From contig NZ_JBBOPI010000002.1 of the NCBI RefSeq assembly GCF_038003525.1, positions 1 to 64,000 of the forward strand: a stretch of 64,000 nucleotides of DNA. The letters are read 5' to 3'. Positions 16,307 to 24,991 of this stretch are shown here, piece after piece. Within the stretch, counting starts at the first letter, position 1; every line of letters starts with the position of its first letter. Source of the DNA: Solibacillus sp. FSL H8-0538. GTDB taxonomy: Bacteria; Bacillota; Bacilli; Bacillales_A; Planococcaceae. Below the pieces are notes generated by a model. That model did not search any database. It was not told where the DNA came from and was given only the letters and a program-made list of their open reading frames with translations. The translations under genes were made by a program, and so were the position numbers.

Positions 16307-16780
16307 TTACCAGACAGGTCTTAATCTAACTGATAATTTACCTTCATTTTCTTTATAAACAAATGTTGATAAATCTTCTTTTAACATTTGCATGCGTTCG
16401 GTGCCAATGTATTCCACCCAACGTGCCTCAATCTCAGTTAGTATCTTCTCTTTTGCTTTTACTACTAACCATCCACGTTCGGTCAAAACAATAATTTTCC
16501 CTCTCTTATCAGTGGGATGGGCTTTGCGCATGACATAACCACTTTTCTCAAGATAATCCACCATATTACTCACAGCTTGCTTTGTAATTCCTAAATATTC
16601 GGCTAGTTCGATTCCTGTTGCTCCATGGGGCGTGATGCATTTAAACATAAAACCATGTACAGGTCGAATATCCTCAAATCCCAATTTACTCAATCTGTCA
16701 TGTAGTTCATTAATCGATGTACTAAAAGATAAAGACAAAAGTGTTGTAAGATCCAACTCATTATCTACTTTATTATTCAT
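16307..16780 (-). CDS. MarR-family transcriptional regulator
   Basis: A 157-residue winged-helix repressor. The HTH is TGIELAEYLGITKQAVSNMVDYLEKSG split around residue 60, followed by the wing RKAHPTDKRGKIIVLTERG. Divergently transcribed from an unknown gene and an azoreductase gene, with two palindromes between them. It is likely to repress both itself and the azoreductase operon and to respond to electrophiles or quinones. The ligand is inferred from the context. Confidence 0.92.
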   Translation of the reverse strand: MNNKVDNELDLTTLLSLSFSTSINELHDRLSKLGFEDIRPVHGFMFKCITPHGATGIELAEYLGITKQAVSNMVDYLEKSGYVMRKAHPTDKRGKIIVLTERGWLVVKAKEKILTEIEARWVEYIGTERMQMLKEDLSTFVYKENEGKLSVRLRPVW

Positions 16781-16795
16781 ATTTACCTCCGTCGT

Positions 16796-16868
16796 ATATA
16801 GTCAACTTAGTTGACTATATGATAAATCTATTGTACTATGCGTAAAGTAGTCAATCAAGTTGACTATA
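16796..16868. promoter_or_regulatory. Two MarR operator palindromes
   Basis: ATATAGTCAAC/GTTGACTATAT (16796-16820, 11-3-11, perfect) and TAGTCAA/TTGACTA (16848-16866) share the same half-site. They lie between the divergent MarR and azoreductase operons and are about 50 bases apart. Confidence 0.85.
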
Positions 16869-16928
16869 TTTCTTGTGATTTTAAAAAAGCAGCTTCGATA
16901 AAACGAAGTTCAATTTGGAGGTTTCAAT

Positions 16929-17513
16929 ATGAATCACATTGTTAAAATAAGAGCAAGCGCATTTATTCCAATGGCTTGGACTGAACCAAAAAAAGATACT
17001 CAAACAGGAAACCTGATTCAATTCGAAGGTGACTCACGTGAATTTACACCCTATGCTGTCAACGCTATGCGTTCTAGAATTGAACAAGAAGTCGTTGTAG
17101 ATTTTTATAAAAAAGAAATTTTCACATATGCAAATACGGGCATCACAACAGAAAGAATCACAACTCCAGATGGGTCTGTTACTAAAAGAACAGGACAAGC
17201 TAGTACGGAACGTGTTTTGTGCACGGATATTGTATGGGGCGAGGATGACGTCACGTTTCAAATGAGTGCGAGTGCGAGCAACCCACTAAATGTATATGCA
17301 CCTCCCGCTGATTATCTATTAACTGTACATGTCAAAAAAGATGGTACTGGCGCTATTCACGGTGCACATGACGGATTCCCTTGTTATGAAATTTATAAGC
17401 AAGTAAATTTTGGGCCGTTTGAAGAAATTCATACACATGACTTTAGAAAAACTGGTGATACACCTGAAGCTCTAGGTGGAGATATGGAGTATAGTTTTAA
17501 TAAAATATTGTAA
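16929..17513 (+). CDS. DUF3238-like protein
   Basis: A 194-residue cytoplasmic protein opening KIRASAFIPMAWTEP, which I associate with DUF3238; no enzyme motif is evident. First gene of a likely operon with the azoreductase (57 bases between), under the divergent MarR palindromes. TTTGGAGG precedes the start. Function unknown; regulation with an azoreductase suggests a role in responding to toxic aromatic compounds. Confidence 0.6.
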   Translation: MNHIVKIRASAFIPMAWTEPKKDTQTGNLIQFEGDSREFTPYAVNAMRSRIEQEVVVDFYKKEIFTYANTGITTERITTPDGSVTKRTGQASTERVLCTDIVWGEDDVTFQMSASASNPLNVYAPPADYLLTVHVKKDGTGAIHGAHDGFPCYEIYKQVNFGPFEEIHTHDFRKTGDTPEALGGDMEYSFNKIL

Positions 17514-17570
17514 AGACAATAAGAAATCAAAATACCACAACATAAGAGTTAGCAACAGGAGGAAAAAAGA

Positions 17571-18197
17571 ATGACAACAGTTTTATTTGTAAAAGCAAAC
17601 AATCGCCCCGCCGAACAATCGGTAAGTGTGAAATTATATGAGGCCTTTTTAGCAAGCTATAAAGAATCTCATCCAGATGATACAGTGGTAGAACTGGATT
17701 TATACAATGAAGAATTGCCCTATGTAGGAGTAGATATGATTAACGGGACATTTAAGGCTAGTAGAGGATTGGATTTAACAGCAGAAGAAGCAAAAACAGT
17801 CGCAGTTGCTGATAAATATTTAGACCAGTTCCTTGCTGCTGATAAAGTTGTGTTTGGTTTCCCATTATGGAATTTAACAATCCCAGCGATACTACACACA
17901 TATATTGATTATTTAAACCGAGCAGGTAAAACATTTAAATATACGCCAGAAGGTCCAGTAGGTCTTATTGGAAATAAGAAAATTGCATTATTAAATGCAA
18001 GTGGCGGTGTATATTCTGAAGGACCAAAAGCTGAAGTAGAAATGGCTGTTAAATATGTGGCAAGTATGATGAGTTTCTTCGGCGTAAATGATATGGAGAA
18101 AATAGTGATTGAAGGTCACAATCAATTCCCAGATAAAACAGAAGAAATTATTTCGGCAGGGCTTGAAAAGGCTGTTAAAGTAGCAAGTACGTTCTAA
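17571..18197 (+). CDS. azoR: FMN-dependent NADH azoreductase
   Basis: Reduces azo bonds and quinones with NADH through a ping-pong FMN mechanism. The flavodoxin-like fold is shown by the N-terminal FMN phosphate loop, by the FGFPLWNLTIPAILHTYIDYLNRAGKTFKYTPEGPVGL segment split around residues 99-135 (FPLWN contacts FMN) and by the NASGG loop near 144. Length 208 is typical. AGGAGG upstream. Works with the MarR regulator encoded divergently. Confidence 0.95.
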   Translation: MTTVLFVKANNRPAEQSVSVKLYEAFLASYKESHPDDTVVELDLYNEELPYVGVDMINGTFKASRGLDLTAEEAKTVAVADKYLDQFLAADKVVFGFPLWNLTIPAILHTYIDYLNRAGKTFKYTPEGPVGLIGNKKIALLNASGGVYSEGPKAEVEMAVKYVASMMSFFGVNDMEKIVIEGHNQFPDKTEEIISAGLEKAVKVASTF

Positions 18198-18219
18198 ATT
18201 AACAAAACATTTCACACCT

Positions 18220-18266
18220 AAATACAGCAGTGCCAACACTTTTATAGCGTTGGCACTGCTGTATTT
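18220..18266. terminator. Terminator after azoR
   Basis: A perfect 18-base inverted repeat (AAATACAGCAGTGCCAAC and its complement), 23 bases past the stop. Confidence 0.85.
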
Positions 18267-18324
18267 TCGCATATCTCGCTCCTGTATGGTTAAAACTCAA
18301 TAAAAGCGTGCTTTTCATTCTCAT

Positions 18325-18352
18325 CTTATTGAACCTGTACCGATAGTTGAAG
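18325..18352. repeat. REP-like palindrome
   Basis: CTTATTGAACC...CGATAGTTGAAG, a degenerate member of the dispersed repeat family. Confidence 0.55.
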
Positions 18353-18358
18353 CATGAA

Positions 18359-18446
18359 ATGAAATCCTTCCCCTGGTGATTCGTTCTCACATTCAAAATT
18401 AGGTGTCTATGTAAAATTTAGACCCTTAGCGCGCCACGAAAGCCCC
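18359..18446. repeat. Downstream flank and 3' end of the DUF4256 gene (repeat of 15942-16029)
   Basis: The intact counterpart of the relic at 15942-16029. It spans the last 10 codons of the DUF4256 gene and about 59 bp past the stop. Confidence 0.75.
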
Positions 18447-18984
18447 TTGCAGCATAGTAGGAGTCTGCTCCATTGTGATATACAAAGACCGTGTCGTAGC
18501 GACGATCACAAAAGAGGGCCCCGCTGAGTTTTCTAATATTAGCCGGTGTTTGCACCCAGCTCGACGTTTTCAGATCGAAAGTTCCAAGTTGCTGCAGCTC
18601 CCGGTATTGTTCTTCCGTTAAAAGTTCAATCCCCATAGCTGTTGCCATATCAATCGCGTTATTTTCTGGTTTGTTTTTTTTCCTTGACTCCAGTGCTTCA
18701 CGGTCGTAACAAACACTTCTGCGATCTTTCGGACTTTCTGCTGAACAATCATAAAAAATGTATTCGCCCGTCTTTTTGTTATAGTCCACAACATCCGGTT
18801 CACCGCCAGTTCCTTCCATTTCATTGAGCGACCACAGTTTTTCAGTATTCCCTTCCAGCTTAGCTTGTACCGCAGCCCATTCAAGCTCTTCATGGCGGTT
18901 CATATTTTTCTCAAAACGGGCTTTCAGAGTGCTGAGTAGTTCCTCACGTTGTTCTGGTAACAACTCCTTATTACTCTTTGTCAT
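18418..18984 (-). CDS. DUF4256 family protein
   Basis: A 188-residue soluble protein. Conserved-looking blocks are WSLNEMEGTGGEPDVV, YIFYDCSAESPKDRRSVCYD and FVYHNGADSYYAARGFRG. I recognise it as the DUF4256 type found in Bacilli; no activity is known to me. ATG follows AGGGGGAAACGA. Stands alone between repeats. A separate relic of its last codons lies at 16001-16029, so the gene or its 3' end has been duplicated. Confidence 0.8.
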   Translation of the reverse strand: MTKSNKELLPEQREELLSTLKARFEKNMNRHEELEWAAVQAKLEGNTEKLWSLNEMEGTGGEPDVVDYNKKTGEYIFYDCSAESPKDRRSVCYDREALESRKKNKPENNAIDMATAMGIELLTEEQYRELQQLGTFDLKTSSWVQTPANIRKLSGALFCDRRYDTVFVYHNGADSYYAARGFRGALRV

Positions 18985-19025
18985 ATTCGTTTCCCCCTAT
19001 TATTTTTACTCCTATTGGTTTAAGG

Positions 19026-19047
19026 ACTAAACTGCATCGTTAGTACC
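19026..19047. repeat. REP-like repeat
   Basis: ACTAAACTGCATCGTTAGTACC, part of the dispersed family; shares its spacer with 20503-20532. Confidence 0.5.
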
Positions 19048-19099
19048 AGAAGCGATGACTCTAAATGAACAATCGCCACCGCTAGTTGAATAAAAACAG

Positions 19100-19388
19100 T
19101 TATAATATTATACCCTCAAAATTTCCAATCATTACTTGTTTCTCATTCTGATTTGTACATATGAAAGATGACACAATAGCTATTCTATTATTATCTTGCT
19201 TTTCATACTTCTCGATTGTTACTTTACATAGGATTTTATCTCCTGTGAAAACTGGTCTCAAAAACTCAAAGTTCATAGTACGAGCCAGTACATTGTTATC
19301 TCTGTCAACAACCTTGTATGACAAGTCTCTCCTGATCATCAGCAGTAGTATGGTGAATGCCTTCATCCCCCACTTTTATGGTATTCAC
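19100..19388 (-). pseudogene. Frameshifted hotdog-fold (MaoC/thioesterase-like) gene
   Basis: The front part, from GTG 19388 (NTIKVGDEGIHHTTADDQERLV), and the back part (MNFEFLRPVFTGDKILCKVTIEKYEKQ) are in different frames with a break near 19320. The back part looks like the second half of a hotdog fold, where the FxxPVxxGD motif is typical. The central catalytic segment is absent, so the gene is probably dead. Confidence 0.5.
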
Positions 19389-19610
19389 ATGTAACAATTC
19401 CTCTTAAAATTATTTACCTATAGTATATTATTGCAGGTTTATCTAAGTTTCTAACAAATCTGTTCCTTATTGAACTATCCTACTGATTATATACAATATC
19501 AGCAAAAAATATTGATGTGTTGCACTCTTTATCATTGTTTACAAGTATACGGTGATAACTATAAATACTTACTGTAGAAAATGCGTCTACAAAAATACAA
19601 AACTGCCCCA

Positions 19611-20111
19611 TTAGTAGAAATTGAAAAAGGCTGTCGCAACAGCAGTCCTGTACCCCTCCCAACCTCCAGCTTGTTGTTCGGTTTCTTCATAAAGTTTTTT
19701 CTCAAGACTAATAAAAGCGTCAGAGATATATCCATACGCTTTACCCCACGCTTCAATAATTTCATCTGTCGCAGCTTCACCAAGGACATCTCTTACTGCT
19801 TGAAGTAAAGTTTCACCTACAACTGGATATTGTTCAGATTTTATTCCGATGGCACGATGTTTCTGAGAAATTCTTTCAATAACTGGTTTATTAGCCTCCA
19901 GATTTGTAATATATTCTCCAGCGGCATAAACGGCATATCCCAAGGCTTCCTATTGGATACCTCTTTTTTGATTCGTTTGATTGAAGACGTTAAGTAAGTC
20001 CGGCGCTTTTTCAAATAATAATTCGTAAAATCTTTTTCCTATTTCTTTACTGTGGTCTTTTAAAACAGGGGCGGTTGATTGTACGATATTAATGGTTTTT
20101 TCATCAAGCAT
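19611..20111 (-). pseudogene. hmp: Truncated flavohemoglobin (globin domain only, with a stop codon)
   Basis: From ATG 20111 the frame reads LDEKTINIVQSTAPVLKDHS, the start of a flavohemoglobin (nitric oxide dioxygenase). Codon 54 (19950-19952) is TAG where glutamine is expected (KRGIQ-stop-EALGYAVYAAGEYI). It continues through the globin (SQKHRAIGIKSEQYPVVGE) and stops shortly after GGWEGYR. The FAD and NAD domains are gone. A good ribosome binding site (GGAGGG) remains upstream. It cannot make a working enzyme. Confidence 0.88.
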
Positions 20112-20222
20112 ATTAACATATCCCTCCATATAAATGATTTAACACATTCTATTACTTTGCCCAAATAAATCCACCCATATTCAGTAAGATCTTAGCTACA
20201 AGTTAAAGCCTCACTAATGGGA

Positions 20223-20260
20223 GAAAAGCCCTCACAAACATTGATTTGTGAGGGCTTTTC
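20223..20260. repeat. Hairpin of the CATTGA-loop family, terminator-like
   Basis: A perfect 16-base stem (GAAAAGCCCTCACAAA and complement). The hairpin plus about 85 bp to its right recurs at 29084-29200. Confidence 0.75.
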
Positions 20261-20502
20261 ATTTCACTTGTTGGATTGTAAAAAAGTTTGATTATTTTAG
20301 AAATCCTTGTTGCACTAAAGGGGCCGGTTAGTAAAAAAACGTCTCTACATTTGCTTTTATCCCATTAGACTCATAAATCCAATTGTTAAAATTATTGACA
20401 CAATAGAAATTAGGCACACAAATACAAATTGTTTAAAAGAAATCTTATTTAATTTACCATAGTGGTTTTATACAAGTTTGGTCGGTAGTGTAGTAGAACT
20501 TG

Positions 20503-20590
20503 TTCAACTAAACTGCATCGTCAGTTCAATAAGAAAAAGCCACCATTAAAGGCAGCCTCTTGCTGAACTAATGCACTCGTAAGTTCAATT
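20503..20590. repeat. Two REP-like palindromes flanking a shared spacer
   Basis: TTCAACTAA...CAGTTCAATAAG (20503-20532) and TGAACTAA...GTAAGTTCAATT (20564-20590) flank a segment with AAAGGCAGCC that is also present at 30675-30720. Together with 20112-20500 this gap shows only repeats and no gene. Confidence 0.7.
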
Positions 20591-20594
20591 AGGA

Positions 20595-21158
20595 TTACTT
20601 GGAATTTATGTAATAGATAAGATGGTCAGTCCACTCTTCATATTCATATATAAACCCTTTACGAACACATTCAAATTCCATACCCACACTCTCTGCTAAA
20701 TTTATTGAAGGTGCATTATCAACGTTTATATGCGCTTCAATCCGGTGAAACTGCAAGTCCTTAAAAGCAATATGGAGTGCTCCTATTACCGCTTCTTTTC
20801 CGTACCCTTTTCTCCAGTACTGATTATGAATTGTGTATCCAATTCTACCCCATTGAAAATTTTCTCTTGCTAATGTGGAGAAGTCTACCATTCCCAAATG
20901 TTTGCCATCATTTTTCCGAAAAATACCGAATACGTTAGCTGTATCACTTAACGCTAACATCTGGTGTTTCTTCACCAAATTATGAAACCATTCCTTAGTA
21001 CATTCACTCATATCAATTTTACCTATATCGTGTCTATGCTGAGAAGGAAATCTATTTTTAAACTCGCTAAGCCAATTTTGATAATCATCATTTTTTAATG
21101 GTCTTATTACTAATCTTTCTGTTTCTGAAAAAAAATCAAATGTTATTTCCTTCTTCAT
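20595..21158 (-). CDS. GNAT N-acetyltransferase (RimJ/RimL type)
   Basis: Acetyl-CoA-dependent transferase of unknown substrate. Opening FSETERLVIRPLKNDDY, acetyl-CoA loop region IGYTIHNQYWRKGYGKEAV, and closing INVDNAPSINLAESVGMEFE are all characteristic. About 187 residues. ATG at 21158 is preferred to the TTG one codon upstream, given AAGGGAAG before it. Confidence 0.92.
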   Translation of the reverse strand: MKKEITFDFFSETERLVIRPLKNDDYQNWLSEFKNRFPSQHRHDIGKIDMSECTKEWFHNLVKKHQMLALSDTANVFGIFRKNDGKHLGMVDFSTLARENFQWGRIGYTIHNQYWRKGYGKEAVIGALHIAFKDLQFHRIEAHINVDNAPSINLAESVGMEFECVRKGFIYEYEEWTDHLIYYINSK

Positions 21159-21278
21159 CAATGTGATATCTTCCCTTCTTTAACCCTTTTCTAGAACTAC
21201 TTGTATTACCTAAATGATTAAATGTATTAGCCATAAGACATCGCACTTTTCTTTTTCTTGGCAATATCAAATCAACTA

Positions 21279-22193
21279 CTAGATGTTCGCGATTATATTA
21301 TTTGATAAATCTACTACCATTTTTTGTACAAAAACCGCCGTACCTGTTATTGCTATCTGTAATTTTTGTACATTGTTAACGTGGACAATGACGCGTCCAT
21401 CTTTCTGCATTTCTTGTCCTTGTTCCACAACAAGTGAATATTTTGTTTTCTTATTGGGTTCCACATACGTTGCATAATATGCACCCATTACTCCTGAACC
21501 AGTCCCTGTGACAGCATCCTCAATTGTCCCTGAAAAGGGTGATGAAAAATGGCGAGCATGCATATTTGCATCAGGTGAAAATGCAGCATGCAAACTAAAT
21601 GGATGTACTGAAGACTTTGGCATTTCTTTTAATATTTTGGGAAAATCCTGATTACTAGGTTTCATTCGCTCGAAGGCATCTAAATTAGAAATAGGAATAC
21701 ATAATGTCCAAGTTCCTGTGCTGCCGTAAACAATTGGGAATTCGGGATCAATATCGTTTTCTTGTATACCAATTGACTTAGCTAACGCTGCTTTAGAACC
21801 ATGAAAAGGAATAAACAGAGGCTCAGCATGCTCCATTCGGATTTGATAGCTTCCATCCCTTTTTGTGACACCTATAGATAAAATGCCAGCGAGCGTTTCA
21901 ATTTGGTATATTTCTTTTTCAATGAGCTTGTTATTTTCCAATAATGCTACGATGCTAGCCATTGTTGCATGTCCACATAAAGGCATTTCATGTCCTGGCG
22001 TAAAATAACGAATTCGAAAATCGGCAATTTCTGATTTCACTGGAAATGCACACTCATTAAATCCGACTTTTTCTGCAATCTGTTGCATCATTTCCCCAGT
22101 TAATAAATCTGCATTTAACACAATCCCAGCCGGGTTGCCTTTACCTGGTACTTTTGTAAATGCATCATAGTGATAAACCTCAACTTTATTCAT
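21279..22193 (-). CDS. PhzF-family isomerase/epimerase-like protein
   Basis: Belongs to the PhzF/DapF-fold family. PhzF itself isomerises a phenazine precursor, but most bacterial relatives have unknown substrates. The 304-residue protein has the N-terminal AFTKVPGKGNPAGIV, the catalytic-acid motif FNECAFPV with Glu47, and the glycine-rich ligand loops PLCGHATMA and DAVTGTGSG. No phenazine genes lie nearby, so phenazine synthesis is unlikely. Confidence 0.92.
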   Translation of the reverse strand: MNKVEVYHYDAFTKVPGKGNPAGIVLNADLLTGEMMQQIAEKVGFNECAFPVKSEIADFRIRYFTPGHEMPLCGHATMASIVALLENNKLIEKEIYQIETLAGILSIGVTKRDGSYQIRMEHAEPLFIPFHGSKAALAKSIGIQENDIDPEFPIVYGSTGTWTLCIPISNLDAFERMKPSNQDFPKILKEMPKSSVHPFSLHAAFSPDANMHARHFSSPFSGTIEDAVTGTGSGVMGAYYATYVEPNKKTKYSLVVEQGQEMQKDGRVIVHVNNVQKLQIAITGTAVFVQKMVVDLSNNIIANI

Positions 22194-22335
22194 TAGATAA
22201 ACACTACCTTCTAAAGTAATTTTTACTGCTCCTTTAGTTGAACAAGAAAAAAAGAGCCATCTATGTAGCTCATTTATCTTTTACTTATGCACTCCGTTAG
22301 TGAAAGAAGATTTATTCTGATAAAGCTCTTATTTT

Positions 22336-23301
22336 TTATACTTTAAGTAAAACTTTCCCTTTATAATTACGACTTTCAATTAATTTATGTGCTTCAGCTG
22401 CATCTCTTAAATTAAATACTTGTGCTATCGGAAGCGAAATTTGTTTTGATTCAAAAAGTTCTATCACTTTTTCTGCAACTGGTGCCAATCGAACTGGATT
22501 ATGCTTTCTCGTTGTACCTAAGCTAAAACCCTTAATATTTCTACAGCTACTATGAACATCACTTGTTTTAAATATGCCTGCTTGTCCACTACTATTACCA
22601 AATTGTACGAGTGTCCCATATAATGCTAAGCAATCTAAACTCATGCTTGTTACATCGCCAGCAACTGAATCAAAGATAATATTTGCACCTTGATTATTTG
22701 TTTGCTTTAGGACTTCCTCTAAAAATGCTTCATAAGTGCAAACAACGTCAGCACCTAATTTTTTCACATAATTTACTTTATCCACACTACCTACAGTTCC
22801 AATAATTTTTTGAACTCCAGTTAATTTAGCTAATTGTACGAGCATCGAACCAACTCCGCCAGCAGCACTATGTACAACAATAGTATCGTTTTTTTGTATT
22901 TGTCCAATTTCATGTAAGAGCATATACGATAAGATTGATACAGTTGGCATTGCTGCAGCCTGTTCAAATGAAAGACTTTCTGGAATTTTAAAAACTAGTT
23001 TTTCGTGTGCAATAACATATTCTGCATATGAACCATCTTTAGGAAAAGCAATCACACGATCTCCTATTGAAAAAGGCGAATTGGTAGCAGTTTCTACAAT
23101 TGTCCCTGCGGCATCCAAACCCAATATTAACGGGAAATTCCCTTTTCCTTTATTACCAATACGTGTTTTAATATCAGCATAATTCACACTCGTAAATGCT
23201 ACTTTAATTAAACATTCTCCATCTCCTATTTTCGGTATTTCAACATCTGAGTACGAAAGTACACTTGCATCGCCAAATTTATTTTGGATTATAGCTTTCA
23301 T
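22336..23301 (-). CDS. Zinc-independent quinone oxidoreductase (MDR family)
   Basis: NADPH-dependent reductase of quinones or enones. The 321 residues have the GroES-like N-terminal half (LGLDAAGTIVETA, GDRVIAFPKDGSYAEY) and a Rossmann half with AAGGVGSMLVQLAKLTG. Cysteine ligands of the structural zinc found in alcohol dehydrogenases are absent, as expected for the zeta-crystallin/QOR type. Single gene. Confidence 0.93.
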   Translation of the reverse strand: MKAIIQNKFGDASVLSYSDVEIPKIGDGECLIKVAFTSVNYADIKTRIGNKGKGNFPLILGLDAAGTIVETATNSPFSIGDRVIAFPKDGSYAEYVIAHEKLVFKIPESLSFEQAAAMPTVSILSYMLLHEIGQIQKNDTIVVHSAAGGVGSMLVQLAKLTGVQKIIGTVGSVDKVNYVKKLGADVVCTYEAFLEEVLKQTNNQGANIIFDSVAGDVTSMSLDCLALYGTLVQFGNSSGQAGIFKTSDVHSSCRNIKGFSLGTTRKHNPVRLAPVAEKVIELFESKQISLPIAQVFNLRDAAEAHKLIESRNYKGKVLLKV

Positions 23302-23407
23302 TATTAATCCCCCCTCTTTTTATATACTTATATATCCAATTTTACCAATTATTATAGATAAGAGAAATCGAATAATTTTATGAAATTTTCTTATTTATTT
23401 CTTATAA

Positions 23408-23434
23408 CACTAACCGGCACCGTTAGTTTAAGAA
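23408..23434. repeat. REP-like palindrome at the edge of duplicated copy B
   Basis: CACTAACCGGCACCGTTAG followed by TTTAAGAA. It is followed by the hairpin AGCGTT...AACG seen also at 13873 and 25889. Confidence 0.6.
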
Positions 23435-23500
23435 TTCCAACTAATTTAGCGTTAAACCCTTGGTGGATCAACGTGCTCCGTTAGTGAAATAAGAACTTCA

Positions 23501-23944
23501 TTACCAATCTGGCCCTTCATTACTACCACCGACTTTAAGATTATATGAATTGGAATCCAGATTGGTATTTTCAACTAATTCATAGAAAATTGTTTTTACC
23601 TCTTCTTGTGCGGATTCAGTAACATCTTTATTTGCTAAGATATATTTCACCCGAATGTCATCTTTTGAATAAATTGCAAGCAACATATGAAATACATAGC
23701 CTTTTTCTTTCAATTTCTTGTTTACTTGTTCAAAAAAGCCATTCTCTTGATAAAGTAGCATTTGAATTTCCTCTACTTCTTTTCTCTTCTTTTCGTTTTC
23801 CGCTTGTATTTCAGGACTTATTGAATGGGGGGCTTCAGATGTTTCTTCTTTTGTTGAGGAGTTATTGATAAATAGAAAGGTAACAACGAATGAAATACCA
23901 ATGGTTCCGATTAAAGTGATTTTACCCTTTTTTATTCTGTACAC
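23501..23944 (-). CDS. Membrane-anchored protein of unknown function (paralogue of 13927-14382)
   Basis: A 147-residue protein with basic N-terminus, single anchor helix (about 8-26) and an outside domain rich in charged helices (IQAENEKKRKEVEEIQML) ending in GGSNEGPDW. It differs from its paralogue mostly by conservative changes, suggesting both were under selection after duplication. GTG start; AGGAA lies very close upstream, so the start is not secure. Function unknown. Confidence 0.7.
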   Translation of the reverse strand: MYRIKKGKITLIGTIGISFVVTFLFINNSSTKEETSEAPHSISPEIQAENEKKRKEVEEIQMLLYQENGFFEQVNKKLKEKGYVFHMLLAIYSKDDIRVKYILANKDVTESAQEEVKTIFYELVENTNLDSNSYNLKVGGSNEGPDW

Positions 23945-24028
23945 TTCCTTTCTTACTTAAAATATATGACTGTGTAAAAGGGCTTAAACCCACTTCAGTT
24001 ATTGCACTAAACTGCGCATTTAACACAA

Positions 24029-24059
24029 GAAGCGCTTGCTCTAATTGAGCAAGCGCTTC
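24029..24059. terminator. Perfect 13-bp hairpin
   Basis: GAAGCGCTTGCTC and its exact complement with a 5-base loop, 21 bases downstream of the GNAT gene at 24081 on the minus strand. Confidence 0.6.
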
Positions 24060-24080
24060 CCGATCGTCAAAAAATTTTCT

Positions 24081-24581
24081 CTATAAAAACAAAACCATAT
24101 GTTCTTCATCCCAATATTGTTCATTTAATTTTAACGCTTTTTCTTCTAAGCCATACCGACAAAAACCTAGAGAAGAATACAATTTTTCGGCTGTATGGTT
24201 GTTTGATACCACCGTTAAGTGAAGTTGTTCGAGTTCAAGTGATTTAGCCTTTTCGATAAGGTGTCGCATGAGTGTTTTTCCGATGCTTGATCCTCGATGA
24301 TTTTGTGACACATACATAGCTAAAATATTTGCCTTATGTCTAATTTTCAAAGGTTTTTCTACTTGTAATGTCCCTACACCGATTAGTTCTTCCCCATTAA
24401 ATACCCCGTATGTATAGCGACTTTCACTTTGAAGTGTTTGGGCGTATTTATTAATTGGATTCTCTTGATGTAACTCCTCTTCATACGTCATTAGAAACGC
24501 TTCCGGACTCTGTTTTAAGGCTTGTACTCTTAATTCCCAATAAGATTCTGCATCAGATGCCGTTAATAATCTAATGTTCAT
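24081..24581 (-). CDS. GNAT N-acetyltransferase
   Basis: A 166-residue acetyltransferase. The acetyl-CoA binding motif A is MYVSQNHRGSSIGKTLM, and motif B is NNHTAEKLYSSLGFCRYG. The substrate is unknown. It lies at the edge of duplicated copy B; its relic is at 14496-14745. Confidence 0.92.
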   Translation of the reverse strand: MNIRLLTASDAESYWELRVQALKQSPEAFLMTYEEELHQENPINKYAQTLQSESRYTYGVFNGEELIGVGTLQVEKPLKIRHKANILAMYVSQNHRGSSIGKTLMRHLIEKAKSLELEQLHLTVVSNNHTAEKLYSSLGFCRYGLEEKALKLNEQYWDEEHMVLFL

Positions 24582-24670
24582 TGTAACACTTCCCTATTTT
24601 CAGTTTATATTCAAACGTGATGACACTGGCATAGATCATTATACGAAAACATGACCGCATATAAAAATCA

Positions 24671-24706
24671 AAAAGCCACAGCATTAAATGAGCTCGTGGC
24701 TTTCTC
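24671..24706. terminator. Hairpin terminator
   Basis: AAAAGCCAC and GTGGCTTTCTCTT pair around a loop of about 16 bases. Confidence 0.6.
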
Positions 24707-24719
24707 TTATACCAAAATT

Positions 24720-24991
24720 TTATTCAACTTCATCGTTTTTATTAACCCCTACAGAAAGTGTCCCACTGAATGTAGCAGCTTACCCACTTCCAGATGCTAC
24801 AGCACTCTTTAATTTTAGATTGCCTCTATACTGTACTCTTCATAATAACGAGTCTCTGGTATGCTGCTGATACTTGGGTATTGCGCTGGAATTGCTTTGT
24901 CTTGATAAAGATCGAAACCATATGGAGTAATTATGTTGTTTATGGCAGCACTTGTTAGGCGAACAATGTTTATTCGCTCTCCCGTCTGCAT
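24720..24991 (-). pseudogene. Frameshifted small gene overlapping the end of 24970-25743
   Basis: ATG at 24991 opens 58 codons (QTGERINIVRLTSAAINN, PYGFDLYQDKAIPAQ). After the stop, coding-like sequence continues in another frame (LKSAVASGSG, one stop, AATFSGTLSVGVNKNDEVE) to TAA at 24720. It overlaps the upstream gene by 22 bases. It looks like a small protein of about 90 residues broken by a frameshift and a nonsense change. Family not recognised. Confidence 0.45.

Larger units (their letters stand above)
23423..24088 (-). repeat. Segmental duplication, copy B (copy A about 13850-14517)
   Basis: Same order of hairpin, anchored-protein gene, REP-like element and GNAT 3' end as copy A, highly similar throughout. 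The GNAT gene continues intact here. Confidence 0.85.

Noticed and set aside
21279-22193. Phenazine biosynthesis because of PhzF homology
   Set aside because: No other phz gene is nearby, and PhzF relatives are widespread in non-producers.
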